A stretch of DNA of 64,000 nucleotides. Origin: JADJYF01 sp965278995 (GTDB lineage: Bacteria; Pseudomonadota; Gammaproteobacteria; Ga0077536). The notes below the pieces were generated by a model. The model was not told the origin of the DNA and did no database searches. It saw only the letters and a list, made by a program, of their open reading frames with translations. Positions within the stretch are counted from its first letter, which is position 1; each line of letters starts with the position of its first letter. Positions 62,448 to 64,000 of this stretch are shown here, piece by piece. A program made the translations under genes and the position numbers. The stretch covers positions 372,001-436,000 of the forward strand of contig OZ257136.1 in NCBI GenBank assembly GCA_965278995.1, read 5' to 3'.

Positions 62448-64000
62448 TCAGCTCTCGCTGTCAGCGCCCATTCGCGCCCAGGTGTCGCGCAGGCTGACGG
62501 TACGATTGAAGACGAGGTGGTCAGGGCTGGAATCGCTGCTGTCGCGGCAGAAATAACCGGTCCGTTCGAACTGAAAGACATCGGCAATGACTTCGGCCAG
62601 GGCCGGTTCGCCCCAGGCTGAGGTCAGCACGGTTAGTGAATCCGGGTTCAGGTGCTCGCGGAAATCGTCGGCTTCGGCCGGATTAGGCGTATTGAACAGA
62701 CGATCGAACAGGCGTACTTCCAGCGGATGGGCGTGAGCACAGGCGACCCAGTGGATGATGCCTTTCACTTTGCGCCCATCGGCAGTCTTGCCGCCGCCGC
62801 TCTGCGGATCATAGGTGCAGCGGAGTTCCAGCAGCGTCCCGTCGGGCGCTTTCACGACTTCGTTGCAACGGATTACGTAAGCGTAGCGCAAGCGCACTTC
62901 CTGGCCGGGTGCCAGGCGGTGAAATTTATTGGCCGGGACTTCCATGAAGTCGTCCTGCTCGATATAGATCTCGCGCGCCAGAGGCACACGCCGGGAACCC
63001 AGCGCCGGGTCTTTGGGGTGGTTTGGTGCATCCACCCATTCAGTCTCGTCGACCGGGAAATTCTCGATCACGATTTTCAACGGTCGAAGTACGGCCATAG
63101 CCCGCGGCGCGCTGCTGTCGAGCGCTTCACGCACACAATTCTCGAGCACGCCCATGTCGATGATGGTCTGTTTCTTGGTAACCCCGACGCGCTCGCAGAA
63201 ATCGCGGATGGCGGCCGGCGGATAGCCGCGCCGGCGCATCCCTTTCAAGGTCGGCAGCCGCGGGTCGTCCCAACCGCTGACGTGATTTTCCTGCACCAGC
63301 GACAGCAGTTTGCGTTTGCTGGTGATGGTGTAATTCAACTCAAGGCGCGCGAACTCGATCTGTTGCGGATGGCAGGGCACGTCGAGCTGGTCGAGGACCC
63401 AGTCGTAGAGCGGTCGATGGTCCTCGAATTCGAGCGTGCACAGCGAATGCGTGATGCCCTCCAGAGCGTCGGATAGACAGTGTGTGTAGTCGTACATCGG
63501 GTAGATCTTCCACTGCGCTCCGGTGCGGTGGTGGGTGGCGCTGCGGATACGGAACAGGGTCGGGTCGCGCAGGTTGATATTCGGCGAGCCCATGTCGATG
63601 CGTGCGCGCAGCACGAGTTCACCGTCAGCGAACTCACCGTCACGCATGCGCCGGAACAGCGACAGATTCTCGGCCACCGTGCGATTGCGATCGGGGCTCT
63701 CCTGACCACGCTCGGTCAGGGTACCGCGCATCGACCTGATTTCATCCGCGCTCGAACTGTCGACGTAGGCTTTGTCCGCCGCAATAAGACAGCAGGCATA
63801 GTCGTAGAGCTGCTCGAAATAGTCCGAGGCGTAGTGAAGGTGTTCGCCCCAGTCGAAACCCAGCCAGCGAACGTCGGCCTGGATCGACTCTGCATACTCG
63901 ACGCTCTCGGTCTCTGGATTGGTATCGTCGAAACGGAGGTTGCAGTGGCCGCCGTAAGCCAGGGCCGTGCCAAAATTCAGACAGATCGACTTGGCATGCC
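62448..64000 (-). CDS. glnS: Glutaminyl-tRNA synthetase (5' end beyond window)
   Basis: Class I synthetase for tRNA-Gln. The minus strand is open from the right edge to a stop at 62448, about 517 codons. The first visible residues are the end of the HIGH motif (GHAKSICLNFG), so roughly 40 N-terminal residues are missing. Other signatures: FRIRSATHHRTGAQWKIYPM, the KMSKS-like TSKRKL, GWDDPRLPTLKGMRRRGYPP and the C-terminal anticodon-binding beta-barrels (PLAREIYIEQDDF). The ATG at 63731 is internal and is not the start. Convergent with the FecR-domain gene by 13 bases. Confidence 0.96.
   Translation of the reverse strand, partial: HAKSICLNFGTALAYGGHCNLRFDDTNPETESVEYAESIQADVRWLGFDWGEHLHYASDYFEQLYDYACCLIAADKAYVDSSSADEIRSMRGTLTERGQESPDRNRTVAENLSLFRRMRDGEFADGELVLRARIDMGSPNINLRDPTLFRIRSATHHRTGAQWKIYPMYDYTHCLSDALEGITHSLCTLEFEDHRPLYDWVLDQLDVPCHPQQIEFARLELNYTITSKRKLLSLVQENHVSGWDDPRLPTLKGMRRRGYPPAAIRDFCERVGVTKKQTIIDMGVLENCVREALDSSAPRAMAVLRPLKIVIENFPVDETEWVDAPNHPKDPALGSRRVPLAREIYIEQDDFMEVPANKFHRLAPGQEVRLRYAYVIRCNEVVKAPDGTLLELRCTYDPQSGGGKTADGRKVKGIIHWVACAHAHPLEVRLFDRLFNTPNPAEADDFREHLNPDSLTVLTSAWGEPALAEVIADVFQFERTGYFCRDSSDSSPDHLVFNRTVSLRDTWARMGADSES

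Noticed and set aside
1..64000. Integrated element, prophage or insertion sequence
   Set aside because: No transposase, integrase, phage structural gene or target-site duplication was found; both tRNA genes have intact neighbours without attachment-site repeats that I could see.

Overview
The window is chromosomal DNA of a GC-rich gammaproteobacterium. The evidence is the gene content and order: clpS-clpA, secG followed by tRNA-Leu and a 14-gene nuoA-N operon with separate nuoC and nuoD, cmoA/cmoB/trhO, and glnS. Steroidobacterales, Woeseiales or Chromatiales relatives would fit, but I cannot fix the lineage without a search. I see no transposase, integrase, phage gene or CRISPR array, and coding density is high throughout.

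Layout. 1-7372: clpA (cut by the left edge), clpS, isocitrate lyase with a clear terminator, dapE, a BolA-like gene, a YciO-type gene and a site-2 protease homologue. 7440-12486: trpS, scpA, scpB, rluB, tpiA and secG. 12579-12663: tRNA-Leu(GAG). 12848-27527: the whole respiratory complex I operon. 27581-29537 (minus strand): psd, a PCu(A)C copper chaperone and a SCO protein, tightly coupled. 29703-35235: two paralogous Ser/Thr protein kinases with C-terminal cyclic-nucleotide-binding domains on either side of pgi, then a PQQ-type sugar dehydrogenase. 35220-38000: trhO, cmoA-like and cmoB, which together could make the cmo5U34 wobble modification. 38102-43658: an SDR, an ABC exporter, an HD-GYP protein and a DUF1329 protein.

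43985-53239 is an accessory catabolic block: two luciferase-like flavin monooxygenases around a dienelactone hydrolase-SnoaL fusion, a GST, an NAD-dependent reductase divergent from a TetR regulator, a phytanoyl-CoA dioxygenase-like enzyme, dodecin, an SDR and an enoyl-CoA hydratase. 53337-56643 holds a Crp/Fnr regulator, a response regulator with a PAS output and a hybrid histidine kinase. After tRNA-Arg(CCT) come a GAF-GAF-PAS adenylate cyclase, a TPR/beta-barrel protein, a FecR-domain protein and glnS (5' end beyond the right edge).

The most interesting material is signalling. A CyaB-like adenylate cyclase and two soluble kinases that each carry their own cNMP sensor occur in one 30-kb stretch, which suggests a PKA-like circuit on single polypeptides. 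Also notable are the one-locus wobble-uridine pathway and a nested inverted-repeat element at 47588-47788 between two convergent genes.
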